Below are positions 50,465-58,689 of a stretch of 64,000 nucleotides of DNA, one piece after another. The notes under the pieces are model-generated. The model did no database searches. It worked only from the letters and a program-made list of their open reading frames with translations, and was not told the DNA's origin. Numbering within the stretch: position 1 is the first letter of the stretch; the number at the start of each line of letters is the position of its first letter. The stretch is from Ferrimonas kyonanensis DSM 18153 (GTDB taxonomy: Bacteria; Pseudomonadota; Gammaproteobacteria; Enterobacterales; Shewanellaceae). The stretch lies in NCBI RefSeq assembly GCF_000425405.1, contig NZ_AUDJ01000002.1, positions 434,001 to 498,000 on the forward strand, given 5' to 3'. The position numbers were made by a program, and so were the translations under genes.

Positions 50465-50548
50465 CGGTGTGATCAGGATCACCCTACTGTGCTATGCTGG
50501 CGCCGCTTAGGCAGCTCGGCTGCCGCGTCAATTCCAAGGGAGCAGAGG

Positions 50549-51112
50549 GTGCCAGACACAGAATCGATAGTTGCCACTCGGCATTGGGTAGAACGGGTGA
50601 TCATGAAGTATAACCTGTGCCCTTTTGCCCGCCGTGAAGTGGAGCGAAACAGCATCCGTTATGCGGTGATTGAACAGACCAAGGTAAAAGCGGTGTTGGC
50701 CAGACTGGTGGCGGAATGCGAGCACCTGGATTCTCACCCGCAAACCGAGACCACGCTGTGCATTTTGCCTCGGGGCTTCGAGGGTTTTTATGCCTACCTG
50801 GACCTGGTGGAACTGGCCGAGGCGCTATTGGTCGAGCAGGGGTACGAGGGCCGGTATCAGCTCGCCAGTTTTCACCCGGATTATTGCTTCGACGGCGAAC
50901 CTATGGACGATCCTTCCAACTACACCAATCGCTCGCCACTGCCGTTGATCCACCTGATTCGGGAGGCCAGCATGGAGCAGGCGCTGCAGACTTACCAACA
51001 ACCCGAGACCATTCCTGAGCGCAATGTTGTCTTTGCCCGCCGCAAGGGCAGTGCTTTTTTTGAAGACCTGCTGCAACGCTGCCATCAGCCTGGAAACCAG
51101 ACCTCAGGCTGA
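50549..51112 (+). CDS. DUF1415 family protein
   Basis: 187 residues from a GTG at 50549, which follows AAGGGAG; a longer frame to 50489 lacks a ribosome site. TRHWVERVIMKYNLCPFARREVERNSIRY, LASFHPDYCFDGEPMDDPSNYTNRSPLPLIHLIRE and NVVFARRKG are the family's conserved blocks. It is a soluble protein; the conserved Cys, His, Asp and Arg suggest an enzyme, but no activity is known to me. Confidence 0.85.
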   Translation: MPDTESIVATRHWVERVIMKYNLCPFARREVERNSIRYAVIEQTKVKAVLARLVAECEHLDSHPQTETTLCILPRGFEGFYAYLDLVELAEALLVEQGYEGRYQLASFHPDYCFDGEPMDDPSNYTNRSPLPLIHLIREASMEQALQTYQQPETIPERNVVFARRKGSAFFEDLLQRCHQPGNQTSG

Positions 51113-51125
51113 GTTCGGCGCCAAG

Positions 51126-51150
51126 GGCGACGGAATCCACCGTCGCCGTT
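51126..51150 (+). terminator. Possible terminator after the DUF1415 gene
   Basis: A GGCGACGG/CCGTCGCC stem (51126-51133, 51140-51147) with a 6-base loop, followed by the weak T stretch GTTCTATTCT. Confidence 0.5.
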
Positions 51151-51317
51151 CTATTCTGAGCCTCAACGACTGCGTTGTTTTTACCATTTATGGCCGATTC
51201 TGTCGCTTTACTTCCATGAGAGGAAAGTGAGCGCCAGCGGTGCTTGCGCCTCTGGTGCTGTTTCGGTGTTGGTCGGGGCGATTCCCGGTCGTCGCTACAA
51301 CCATAAGAGTGACGGAT

Positions 51318-51782
51318 ATGAACAGAAACTCGGTAAGGCTGCTGATAGCCCTGATTGTTCAGGGAGTGTGCCCCGGGGCGGTGGCAGGCGATGATGAGGC
51401 GGGCTGGATGTCGCCGGGCGCGGTGACCGGGCATTATCATGAGCGGGCGAGGCTGGCACCGGTGGAGATCGCGCTGGAGGTCAGCGGTCAGTTGCGGCTG
51501 TCGATACTCGCTCCGCAAGCGCGTTTCGATTGTCGGTTGATGCTGGATGAGGTCGGCAAGCCCAGCCGGGTCGATCTGTGTGGTATTAAGAAGCTCAGTG
51601 TCAGTGGCCGCATTCAGCAGGATGTCAACTGGTGGCTGGAACAGCCGGTGACGCTGGTGTGTGCTCAGCAGGGCGGGGAGGAGATCTGCCGAGGTGGCTA
51701 CGAGTTGTACTGGCAGTCGACCATCAATGCCCGGTTTGGTGGCAGTGATCATCGGGTAATGACGTTAGTACGAGCCTTGTGA
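51318..51782 (+). CDS. Exported protein of unknown function
   Basis: 154 residues from the ATG at 51318. A signal peptide covers about residues 1-24 (ending GAVAG), so a periplasmic location is expected. The mature part has four Cys (FDCRL, VDLCGI, LVCAQQ, EICRG) suited to two disulfides and a Trp-rich C-terminal part (NWWLEQPV, LYWQS). I recognise no family. The stop codon lies inside an 11-bp hairpin. Confidence 0.62.
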   Translation: MNRNSVRLLIALIVQGVCPGAVAGDDEAGWMSPGAVTGHYHERARLAPVEIALEVSGQLRLSILAPQARFDCRLMLDEVGKPSRVDLCGIKKLSVSGRIQQDVNWWLEQPVTLVCAQQGGEEICRGGYELYWQSTINARFGGSDHRVMTLVRAL

Positions 51783-51801
51783 GCCTGCGCCAGGCTCACA
51801 A
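51777..51801. repeat. Perfect hairpin over a stop codon
   Basis: TTGTGAGCCTG/CAGGCTCACAA (51777-51787, 51791-51801), loop CGC. It includes the stop codon of the gene before it and lies between convergent genes. No T run is present, so it is not a classical terminator. Confidence 0.6.
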
Positions 51802-51842
51802 CGCCAACGAATCAACGGGCGACGCCAGGCGCCGCCCTCGGG

Positions 51843-52355
51843 TTATTGCCAATCCCAGGCGCGGCGGGGCTTTTCGTTGTAGACCGCGGTGGCACTGAAG
51901 CGACCGTGGGGGTGGTCGGCCATCAGCGTCTTCATGCCCCGGTTGCTGATGCGGATCAGGTGTTCATGATCACCGGCTTCCAAATAGACATGGTCTTCCC
52001 CTTCCAGGGCATCGTCGTACACCGCCAGCACATTGTAGGGATCACCGACGCCGGGTAGGGCGCCCAGTTCGCAGTCGTCAAACTGGCCCTTTAATTTGGA
52101 CTCGGGGATCAGGTGTAATTCCCGTTTCAGCTGTTGACTCAGTTGTTGAATCACCACCCGGTTGGCGGCAGGAATCACGGCCATTACTCGCCGGCCTTCA
52201 TTGTCTTCCAACATGACCGACTTGGCGGTTTGCCTGGCGGAAACGCCGGCGGAAAGGGCAGATTGAATGGATGATTGGCTGTGAGCGTGAGGAACCAGCT
52301 GGTATTGCACCCCAAGCTCCTCGAGATAATCGATGACACTGATAGCGACACCCAT
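51843..52355 (-). CDS. YbaK/aminoacyl-tRNA deacylase family protein
   Basis: 170 residues with a strong AGGAGGTGA site before the ATG at 52355. The fold of the prolyl-tRNA editing domain is seen: HAHSQSSIQSALSAGVSARQTAKSVML, AVIPAANRVVIQQLSQQL, CELGALPGVGDPYNVLAVYDD and VYLEAGDHEHLIRIS. Such stand-alone proteins deacylate mischarged tRNAs (for example Cys- or Ala-tRNA-Pro). Which substrate this one edits cannot be told. Confidence 0.86.
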   Translation of the reverse strand: MGVAISVIDYLEELGVQYQLVPHAHSQSSIQSALSAGVSARQTAKSVMLEDNEGRRVMAVIPAANRVVIQQLSQQLKRELHLIPESKLKGQFDDCELGALPGVGDPYNVLAVYDDALEGEDHVYLEAGDHEHLIRISNRGMKTLMADHPHGRFSATAVYNEKPRRAWDWQ

Positions 52356-52414
52356 GGGTCACCTCCTGAGTGAGGACGGAACACTATCAGTGTAGTCGTT
52401 GCCATGGTGCAGAA

Positions 52415-52443
52415 GAGAAAAAAGCGAGCACTAAGGCTCGCTT
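52415..52443 (-). terminator. Terminator of the FKBP gene
   Basis: An AAGCGAGC/GCTCGCTT stem (52422-52429, 52436-52443) with a 6-base loop. On the minus strand it runs into a T tract (52415-52422). Confidence 0.88.
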
Positions 52444-52462
52444 CACTTCGGTCTTGCAGTGT

Positions 52463-52918
52463 TTATTGCAGCGAGGCGCTGTCGTCCTCTTGTGCCGGTT
52501 GCACGTCGCATACTTTGACATCAAAGATGACGGTCTTACCGGCCAGCGGATGGTTGGCATCCAGGGTAATGGTGTCCCCTTCGATGGCGGTTAGGGTTAA
52601 CTCCATCGGGCCTTGATCGGTATCGGCGGCGATCTGCATGCCCACCTTCAGCTCGTCGGCCCCCTTGATGATGTCGGCAGGCACCGTTTGAACCATCTGT
52701 GGGTCGTGATCACCAAAGGCCAGATCCGGCGTCAGGGTCACTTTCAGCTGGTCGCCCTTTTTGTGACCCAGCAGCACGTTCTCCAACCCTTCGGCCAGAA
52801 TGCCACTGCCGTGGGTGTAGATCACCGGGTCGTCGGCCGACACCACGTCGACTTTCTGGCCATCTTCCAGGTACAGGGTGTAAGCGATGGAAACGACGGC
52901 GTTGTCCTTAATTATCAT
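52463..52918 (-). CDS. FKBP-type peptidyl-prolyl isomerase, SlyD-like
   Basis: 151 residues from the ATG at 52918, which has AAGG upstream; an ATG eight codons earlier has no ribosome site. It accelerates proline isomerisation and chaperones folding. SIAYTLYLEDGQKVD, HGSGILAEGLENVLLGHKKGD and the insert-in-flap (LAFGDHDPQMVQTVP) domain are typical. LDANHPLAGKTVIFDVKV closes the FKBP fold. The His-rich metal-binding tail of SlyD is absent; the end is acidic (EDDSASLQ). It could also be called SlpA/FkpB-like. Confidence 0.9.
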   Translation of the reverse strand: MIIKDNAVVSIAYTLYLEDGQKVDVVSADDPVIYTHGSGILAEGLENVLLGHKKGDQLKVTLTPDLAFGDHDPQMVQTVPADIIKGADELKVGMQIAADTDQGPMELTLTAIEGDTITLDANHPLAGKTVIFDVKVCDVQPAQEDDSASLQ

Positions 52919-52980
52919 GTGCGGAGCCTTAATGTCAGTCATACCCGAATGATAACCAAGTCGCCGGGTTAAGCCCAGAG

Positions 52981-53004
52981 AATCCCCGCCCGAAAACGGG
53001 GATT
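52981..53004 (-). terminator. Hairpin after the DUF1704 gene
   Basis: AATCCCCG/CGGGGATT (52981-52988, 52997-53004) with an 8-base loop, seven bases beyond the gene stop at 53012. The T tract is poor. Confidence 0.45.
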
Positions 53005-53011
53005 AGATCGA

Positions 53012-55006
53012 TCAGGCCGCCTGAGTCAGGCTGTTCAGCACAAAGGTCATCACCGGTTCACTGTCGGGGGAATCGGCAGGCGTTAGTGGCATCGCCGAAT
53101 TTAACCAACCTCGTTGACACAACTCTTCCAGGATATCCAGGTAGGCCAAGGCGCACTTTCCGGTGTAGAGCGGACTCAAATCTCGCTGTTGATGCAGTGA
53201 CAACATGATGCAAAACCCGCTCAGGTATTGATAGTCCTTAGTGAGGCCGCCACCGCGATAGGCACGGGCTGCCACGGTAAAGGCGTCGTCCTGGTCCAGT
53301 CCCGCTTCCTCGATCAACCGGTTGACCGTGGTCGGCAGGTGGTCGTCCCTGAGCATGGAGTCCACCGCCACCACCCGCGCCGCCAGTAGCCTTAACCGGC
53401 CCAGTGTCAGGCAACCACCGTGGTACTCTGCCAGTATCGCCAGTCCCTCCTGAGTTTCGGTATTCCCCGGCAACCCCAGCGACAGCAGTTTCAGTGGCTG
53501 CGCCCGACCATTGATGGTGGTGGTCATGTGTACCCCAAGCTCATGATGGGCCAACGCCTTCGCTTCACGCTCGCTAAATCGAGCATGGCGGTTGATCATC
53601 AGGCTGGCCTGTTCGCTCATCACCATCGCCTTAGCGGCCAGGGTGCCGCTGGTCTGTACCTGGCAGGCGATACCATGCTCGCGGGCATGCCCTCTAAGCC
53701 GTTCACACACCTGGTCTACCGTCAGTCTGGTGTCATTGACCTCGGGCATCGTCGCGGCCTGCAACAGAAACCCTGCCTGCTTCAGCGTGCGTTCATCGGG
53801 CCTGCCGTAATACCTCAGGCTGTTGTAGCGGAACCGGTCACTGCCCACGGAGGTGATCAGTTCGACCCGCAGCGACAGGTTGTCAGCCACCTGCTGATAC
53901 AACTGGCGTACCCCCACATCGGCAACGCTGTCAAATGGCAGCCGGTACAACCCTTCCCGGAATGCAAACGGGTTCAGACGTTGCTGGCGGTAGCGAAAGT
54001 CAGGCCGATAGCGGTTCGGGTTTGCCAGATACCGCTGTTTCTCCTGCTGCAGGTTCACCGGGTTGATGTAGGGCAGGGTTTCCATGCCCTTGGCCAGTTG
54101 GTACAGCGCGTTGTCCAGTGCCACCACGTTCGGGTCGATGCGCGAGGCCAGCATCTGGTGCTTGCTGGCCTGACGGCGGCGATTAAACTGACGCTCAAAT
54201 CGGGCTGAGGTTTGAGTAAACGCCTCTTTTAACCCAAGGGCCAGCGCTGCCATTACCTGGGGGTACAGCTCGCCGCTGTGTTCATCCATGAACACCTTCT
54301 TGACTTCGGTCGGCAGCACCAGGGTGCGATCAAACCGGGCAGTAGTATGAGCAATCAGATAGCCCCGCCCCTGAAACACCTCGTCCAGCCTGGACTCCAC
54401 ACTCAGGTTTGGCAGGCGAATTCGGCCCAGCTCTCGGTTAAACCGCTGCACCACCGGGCCCCAACGTTCCATATCGATCTGGCTGGTACCGATGTTAAAC
54501 ACCGGCACCTTGCGCTCAATCCGCTGGTAGTTATAACTGTGCAGGTCAAATACCAGCACGTGGCCAAACTGCTGCTCCAAGGCCGCGATCAGCCCGTCAT
54601 AGAGCTGATAGAAGCGCCGATGTTTCTGCTGGCACTGGTTGCGTTTACGGGCCGATAACGGTCGCCGCCACACTGGCTTGCTCCAGGCCGACTTAAAATA
54701 GGTCGACAGCGCCTGAGCCCGATTGAGGTCGTATTCGAATCGGGAATCGCACCCCACCAGGGTGATGGGCTGGGAGGCGATTAAGAGGTCGGTGGCCGGA
54801 TCCTCTTCAAATCGGCGCTCTTCCGCACTCAGCAGGCATTGGTCGGTAAGCTTCGTGCTTAGCCGATGGCCGGCGTGGATGGCGCAGCTGACCACAGGCA
54901 GGTAAGCCTCAATTTTCAGCTGCGCAACGCCATCGACTTCGGCATGGAAGGGTTGGCGACGCGCAATCAGGCTCAAAGCCTCAGACAGCGATAACGTTTG
55001 CATCAT
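53012..55006 (-). CDS. N-formylglutamate amidohydrolase-DUF1704 (MATCAP-like) fusion
   Basis: 664 residues in two parts. Residues about 15-260 resemble N-formylglutamate amidohydrolases (SCAIHAGHRL, VGCDSRFEYDLNR, HVLVFDLHSYNYQR). Residues about 300-640 are DUF1704, annotated as flavohemoglobin-expression-modulating QEGLA protein. They carry the metallopeptidase motif HHELGVH (His488, Glu489, His493) and NTETQEGLAILAEY. The eukaryotic member MATCAP is a zinc carboxypeptidase removing C-terminal tyrosine from tubulin. The start overlaps the ATP-grasp gene by 26 bases, suggesting a ligase-peptidase pair. Substrate unknown. Confidence 0.87.
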   Translation of the reverse strand: MMQTLSLSEALSLIARRQPFHAEVDGVAQLKIEAYLPVVSCAIHAGHRLSTKLTDQCLLSAEERRFEEDPATDLLIASQPITLVGCDSRFEYDLNRAQALSTYFKSAWSKPVWRRPLSARKRNQCQQKHRRFYQLYDGLIAALEQQFGHVLVFDLHSYNYQRIERKVPVFNIGTSQIDMERWGPVVQRFNRELGRIRLPNLSVESRLDEVFQGRGYLIAHTTARFDRTLVLPTEVKKVFMDEHSGELYPQVMAALALGLKEAFTQTSARFERQFNRRRQASKHQMLASRIDPNVVALDNALYQLAKGMETLPYINPVNLQQEKQRYLANPNRYRPDFRYRQQRLNPFAFREGLYRLPFDSVADVGVRQLYQQVADNLSLRVELITSVGSDRFRYNSLRYYGRPDERTLKQAGFLLQAATMPEVNDTRLTVDQVCERLRGHAREHGIACQVQTSGTLAAKAMVMSEQASLMINRHARFSEREAKALAHHELGVHMTTTINGRAQPLKLLSLGLPGNTETQEGLAILAEYHGGCLTLGRLRLLAARVVAVDSMLRDDHLPTTVNRLIEEAGLDQDDAFTVAARAYRGGGLTKDYQYLSGFCIMLSLHQQRDLSPLYTGKCALAYLDILEELCQRGWLNSAMPLTPADSPDSEPVMTFVLNSLTQAA

Positions 55007-56024
55007 TAATGGCCTGACGATAAATGGTCTTACGTTGCAACAACAACTCTCGGCTATGGACGATGTTCTCCATCCAGTCGATGACCTGACGTTGCAGCCG
55101 GGTGCGATTCAGTCTGTTAATCCGAGTAATGCCGCCGGGGCTCAGCACGTTAACCTCCAGCAGTTTGTCACCAATGACGTCCAGTCCCACAAAATACAGG
55201 CCATCGCGCACCAGTTGTGGTCCGACGGTGGCGCACAGGCGTTTCTCCTCTTTGCTCAGGCTGTGTTTTACCTCTTTGCCTCCGGCGTGAATGTTGGAGC
55301 GCACGTCGTTGGCCGCGGGCACTCGGCGCATGGCACCGATGGGTTCGCCGTTGAGCATCAGGATCCGTTTGTCTCCCTCTTCGGCGCCCTCGATGTAGTC
55401 CTGCAGGATCACGTAATGGGTGCGGTCGCCACTGCCGATGTAAAAGTCCAGCAGGGAGCTGACACTTTGCTGAGCCCGTTTTTCAATCACAATCACGCCC
55501 TGGCCGCCAAAACCGTTCAGAGGTTTAAGAATCATCTTGTCGGCCTGGTTTTCCGCCAGAACCTGTTGCAGGTACTCTTTGTTTTTTGACACATGGGTAG
55601 TCGGAATATACCGACCCGCTGCGCCACTCCAGCCCGCGGTATAGAGCTTGTTGTTGGCGATGCGCAACCCCTCCAGATCATTGATGATCAGGGTGTCCTG
55701 TTTCACCGAGTCCAGAAAATTGAGTGCCAGAGTATCCAGCGGTGGATTGGCACGCATAAAAATGCAGTCAAATCCGGCCATTGGCAGCTTCACCCGTTTA
55801 AGCTGGGCCTGAGCGTAGAAGCGTTCCGGTTTGTCGGAAACCCCTTTGCCCGTGGTGACCACGTCGCAAAACCCATAGACGGTGGACTCGCGCATGGTCA
55901 GGCTGTTGGGGGTGGTGACTGCTACCGTGTGGCCTCGTACTACGCACTCGTGAATAAGCCGCAGGGTCGAGTCAAAGGCAGGATCGATTCGGTGCCAGGG
56001 GTACATCAAAAAACAGATATTCAT
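54981..56024 (-). CDS. GshB-like ATP-grasp ligase
   Basis: 347 residues. MNICFLMYPWHRIDPAFDSTLRLI starts an N-terminal substrate domain. IFMRANPPLD, LKPLNGFGGQGVIVIEK (ATP-grasp Lys and Gly loop), LQDYIEGAEEGDKRILMLNG and LYFVGLDVIGDKLLEVNVLSPGG (metal-binding Glu/Asn) are close to glutathione synthetase. A true gshB may exist elsewhere, so the job here may be different: adding a residue to a peptide or protein C-terminus. Translationally coupled to the DUF1704 peptidase gene. Confidence 0.87.
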   Translation of the reverse strand: MNICFLMYPWHRIDPAFDSTLRLIHECVVRGHTVAVTTPNSLTMRESTVYGFCDVVTTGKGVSDKPERFYAQAQLKRVKLPMAGFDCIFMRANPPLDTLALNFLDSVKQDTLIINDLEGLRIANNKLYTAGWSGAAGRYIPTTHVSKNKEYLQQVLAENQADKMILKPLNGFGGQGVIVIEKRAQQSVSSLLDFYIGSGDRTHYVILQDYIEGAEEGDKRILMLNGEPIGAMRRVPAANDVRSNIHAGGKEVKHSLSKEEKRLCATVGPQLVRDGLYFVGLDVIGDKLLEVNVLSPGGITRINRLNRTRLQRQVIDWMENIVHSRELLLQRKTIYRQAINDANVIAV

Positions 56025-56036
56025 GGGTTACTCAAT

Positions 56037-56381
56037 TCAGTCGTCATAAAACAGATAAGGGTCTGAGGGCGGTGGCACGGATCGGCTGTCTTGCACACAG
56101 AACAGCCGTCGACGGCACTCGCTAAGCTGGCGGTATTTCAGCCACACCCTCTCCAATGCCGAGGTGGGGGGACGCAGCCCCGCCACCACGGCGACAAATC
56201 GATGCTCCTGCTCGCCAACCGGTGTCAGCTCGCCACTGGCCAGCTGAGCCATGGTGTGGCCATAGCGGGTGAGCAATTCGCTTTCCTTAATGGTGAAATC
56301 ACCACTGCGGCTAAAACCGCGGCCAAAGCGGCGGCTGTCGACAAAGTCGCGCACGCCAGCTCTGAATTCACTGTCATACAT
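56037..56381 (-). CDS. maoP: MaoP/YifE family (DUF413) protein
   Basis: 114 residues. RFGRGFSRSGDFTIKESELLTRYGHTMAQLASGELTPVGEQEHRFVAVV and SALERVWLKYRQL match E. coli YifE (MaoP), which works with the maoS site to organise the Ori macrodomain. The C-terminus is Pro- and Asp-rich as in YifE. In E. coli it is divergent from hdfR; here a broken hdfR-like frame lies in the same place at 56533. It ends 12 bases before the ATP-grasp gene starts, so it may be co-transcribed with it. Confidence 0.88.
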   Translation of the reverse strand: MYDSEFRAGVRDFVDSRRFGRGFSRSGDFTIKESELLTRYGHTMAQLASGELTPVGEQEHRFVAVVAGLRPPTSALERVWLKYRQLSECRRRLFCVQDSRSVPPPSDPYLFYDD

Positions 56382-56532
56382 AGTCAGACCCCATCTAAAT
56401 GAAACCCTTACAATGGGTTAACGGGTGGCTCCGATGTGGAGAATGGGCGCAAGATAGGGCGCCGCCAAAGAAAAGAAAAACGATATATTTCTATCGTCAC
56501 GACAAAATTCGGTTGTTCCTATTTCGCCACAA

Positions 56533-56751
56533 ATGTATGAAGTAAAACTGGAGGTAAAAGGGGTCAGAGTCTTTGTGGAAGTGGCCAGAGAACGCCACGT
56601 TGGCCGGGTGGCAGAGCGACTCACTTTTACTCAGGCGGCGGTCAGTGCCCGCATTAAACAGCTGGAGGGGTATTTCGATAGCATTTTGTTTGTGGGTCAA
56701 GGTGGTGAGCAATTGAATCTCGACAAGGGCCCTCCCAAGGGCTTTCCTTAG
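56533..56751 (+). pseudogene. hdfR: Truncated hdfR-like LysR regulator
   Basis: Only the N-terminal helix-turn-helix of a LysR protein remains: VRVFVEVARERHVGRVAERL, FTQAAVSARIKQLEGYF and LFVGQGGEQLN. The usual protein is about 280-300 residues, but this frame stops at 72. Several normally constant positions are altered (VGRVA for FGRAA, SILFVGQGGE for a PLFVRQRN-type end). Homology stops near 56720, where composition becomes AT-rich and foreign. Divergence from maoP, as in E. coli, identifies it as an hdfR remnant. The rest of the gene is not seen. Confidence 0.72.
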
Positions 56752-57051
56752 CTTAGCTGATCATCTGGTGCGCAGGCATACCTAGTCTTATGACGTTGTT
56801 CATCGCTTGGTTGCCAGCCAACGCGACTCCTCGATTGATGGTCACAGGATCAGAACAACCAACAGGCCGATGGTTGCTGGGGTTGGTTCAACATCGCCCT
56901 TAATAGAGATAACACGCGATTTTGGCGGTAAGGTTTGACCGAAACAACAAAATTTAGCGATGTGTTTAAATTAAATTAAATCAGCATCTTATCTTGCATA
57001 ACTACGTGGAATGTACCAATCTTATTTCATGAGCATGGATAAGGATTGTGT
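56752..57051. other. Junction and leader before the secretion operon
   Basis: This stretch contains no complete gene. A minus-strand open frame of about 44 codons (56753-56887, ending HQMIS stop) abuts the end of the hdfR fragment and could be the tail of a transposase or other gene. I do not recognise it. A GCCCT/AGGGC hairpin lies just before it, at about 56729-56742. The final 120 bases are very AT-rich (three TTAAA-type repeats near 56969-56982) and probably hold the promoter of the secretion genes. Confidence 0.45.
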
Positions 57052-58689
57052 ATGCCTGTAACGTCATTAAAAAACAAAGGGGTAGTAAGGAAAGCCTTAG
57101 TGCCTTCTTTGCTTATTAACCTCTTGTCATTAGCCGTTCCATTAACGGTTCTCCAGATCTACGATCGCATTCTTCCCAATCACAGTTATGGTACTGCCAC
57201 ACTGCTTTTAGCAGGGGCGACACTAGCGGTAGCCATGGAAGCGCTCATACGTTTTGTTCGTACCTGGCTTTTGTCAGCGGCGGCTAGCAATACCGAAAAA
57301 GCGACTTACCAAACCTTGGTTGAAAGGGTGACGACTGCATCTTCAGCTCACCTTCGCCAGCTCGGTGTGGGTGGTGTCGAAGAGGGGCTAGGATCGGTAT
57401 CCAAAGTTAAGGACTGGTATTCTGGTGGGATAATCTCTGGCTTTATCGATTTGCCTTTTGCATTGATCTTTTTGGGGTTGGTGGCCTATATCGGAGGTGA
57501 GCTAGTGGCGATACCTTTGGCAGTTTGGCTCATCACGCTCGGCATTGTTTGGCTTTCTTCTGTTCGCGTTAAAAGCTTAAGTGAAGAAGCGTCTAAAGAT
57601 GAACAGGAGAGAAAAGCTTTCTTGATTATTCTTAGCCAGACCATTCAGGGTATTAAACGTCAGGCTGTTGAGTCTCGAATTTTTAATCAGTTTAAATCGC
57701 TTAATAATGTCCGCGCCCAATCTAAAGCTCGGGAAGAAGAGCAGAGTGCTTTCGCTCAAGAGTGTATTCAGCTTGCGGCACTTGCGACTTCCGTTTTGCT
57801 GGTGATTACCGGCAGCTTGTGGGTATTGGATGGTCAATTAACCACCGGTGGATTAGCGGCATGTTCTATCTTATCAGGCAGAGCAGTGGCACCGTTAAGC
57901 GCTTTGGTTGGGATTCGCATAAAGCTTAATTCAATACACAGTGCTAACCAGGCCATAGAAAAGTTGGATGACTTATCACTACCTGAGTATTCAGGTTTTG
58001 AGCTTAATTTATCTGACTTTAAGACTTTGGAAATCAAGCAAGCAACGGTTGAACGATACGGTGAACTCGCTCGTGCGGATGTGACGTTAAACGAAGGCGA
58101 ATTGGTGTTGTTAGAGAGTGAAGATCGTCATACCAATAGTCACCTATTGTCTTCGATAGCAGGGATTGATGACTTGGCCGCGGGTCAATACCTAATTAAT
58201 GGCAAAGCCGTTTCCATTGCATCTGTCGCTCAAGTGACAGCTTACTGCGGTGTGAAAGGGCAATTGGTCTCGGGCACGATTTTGGACAACTTATGTGGCT
58301 TTGACCCTGAGAGAACGCAAAGCGCCAATGACTATGCTAAGCGCTTGGGATTAACCAAAGAAATTACGCGTTTACCTGATGGGTTAGAAACACAAATTGG
58401 CCATACGAGTGCGTCATTGTTGAGTATGGGCAACGTGAAGATGCTCAATATCGCGGCTCAATTAGCGAGTGACAAACCCGTTATCATGCTAGAAAGACCG
58501 GATTCTTCGCTGGACCTCAATGCACTCGGTAATCTGGTTAAAGTGTTACAAGAAGAGGTGTTGGCAGGACGCACGATACTGATGGTGAGCTATCATGGCA
58601 AACTTCGCGAATTGGCGAGTCGAACGATAACTGTGGAAAGCGGTTCGATGACCGAAGTAAGTACAAATCAGCAGGAGGCTATTGCATGA
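57052..58689 (+). CDS. Type I secretion ABC subunit with degenerate ATPase domain
   Basis: 545 residues from the ATG at 57052 after AAGGA. A six-helix ABC exporter transmembrane domain covers about 15-300. The nucleotide-binding domain that follows has lost its motifs. The Walker A position reads LESEDRHTNSH (354-364) with no Gly-rich loop or Lys. The signature reads LSMGN (457-461) in place of LSGGQ, and Walker B reads MLERPD (479-484) with Glu for Asp and Arg for the catalytic Glu. It ends in an ATGA overlap with a second ABC gene, so the two likely form a heterodimer. AT-rich, probably acquired. Confidence 0.85.
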   Translation: MPVTSLKNKGVVRKALVPSLLINLLSLAVPLTVLQIYDRILPNHSYGTATLLLAGATLAVAMEALIRFVRTWLLSAAASNTEKATYQTLVERVTTASSAHLRQLGVGGVEEGLGSVSKVKDWYSGGIISGFIDLPFALIFLGLVAYIGGELVAIPLAVWLITLGIVWLSSVRVKSLSEEASKDEQERKAFLIILSQTIQGIKRQAVESRIFNQFKSLNNVRAQSKAREEEQSAFAQECIQLAALATSVLLVITGSLWVLDGQLTTGGLAACSILSGRAVAPLSALVGIRIKLNSIHSANQAIEKLDDLSLPEYSGFELNLSDFKTLEIKQATVERYGELARADVTLNEGELVLLESEDRHTNSHLLSSIAGIDDLAAGQYLINGKAVSIASVAQVTAYCGVKGQLVSGTILDNLCGFDPERTQSANDYAKRLGLTKEITRLPDGLETQIGHTSASLLSMGNVKMLNIAAQLASDKPVIMLERPDSSLDLNALGNLVKVLQEEVLAGRTILMVSYHGKLRELASRTITVESGSMTEVSTNQQEAIA

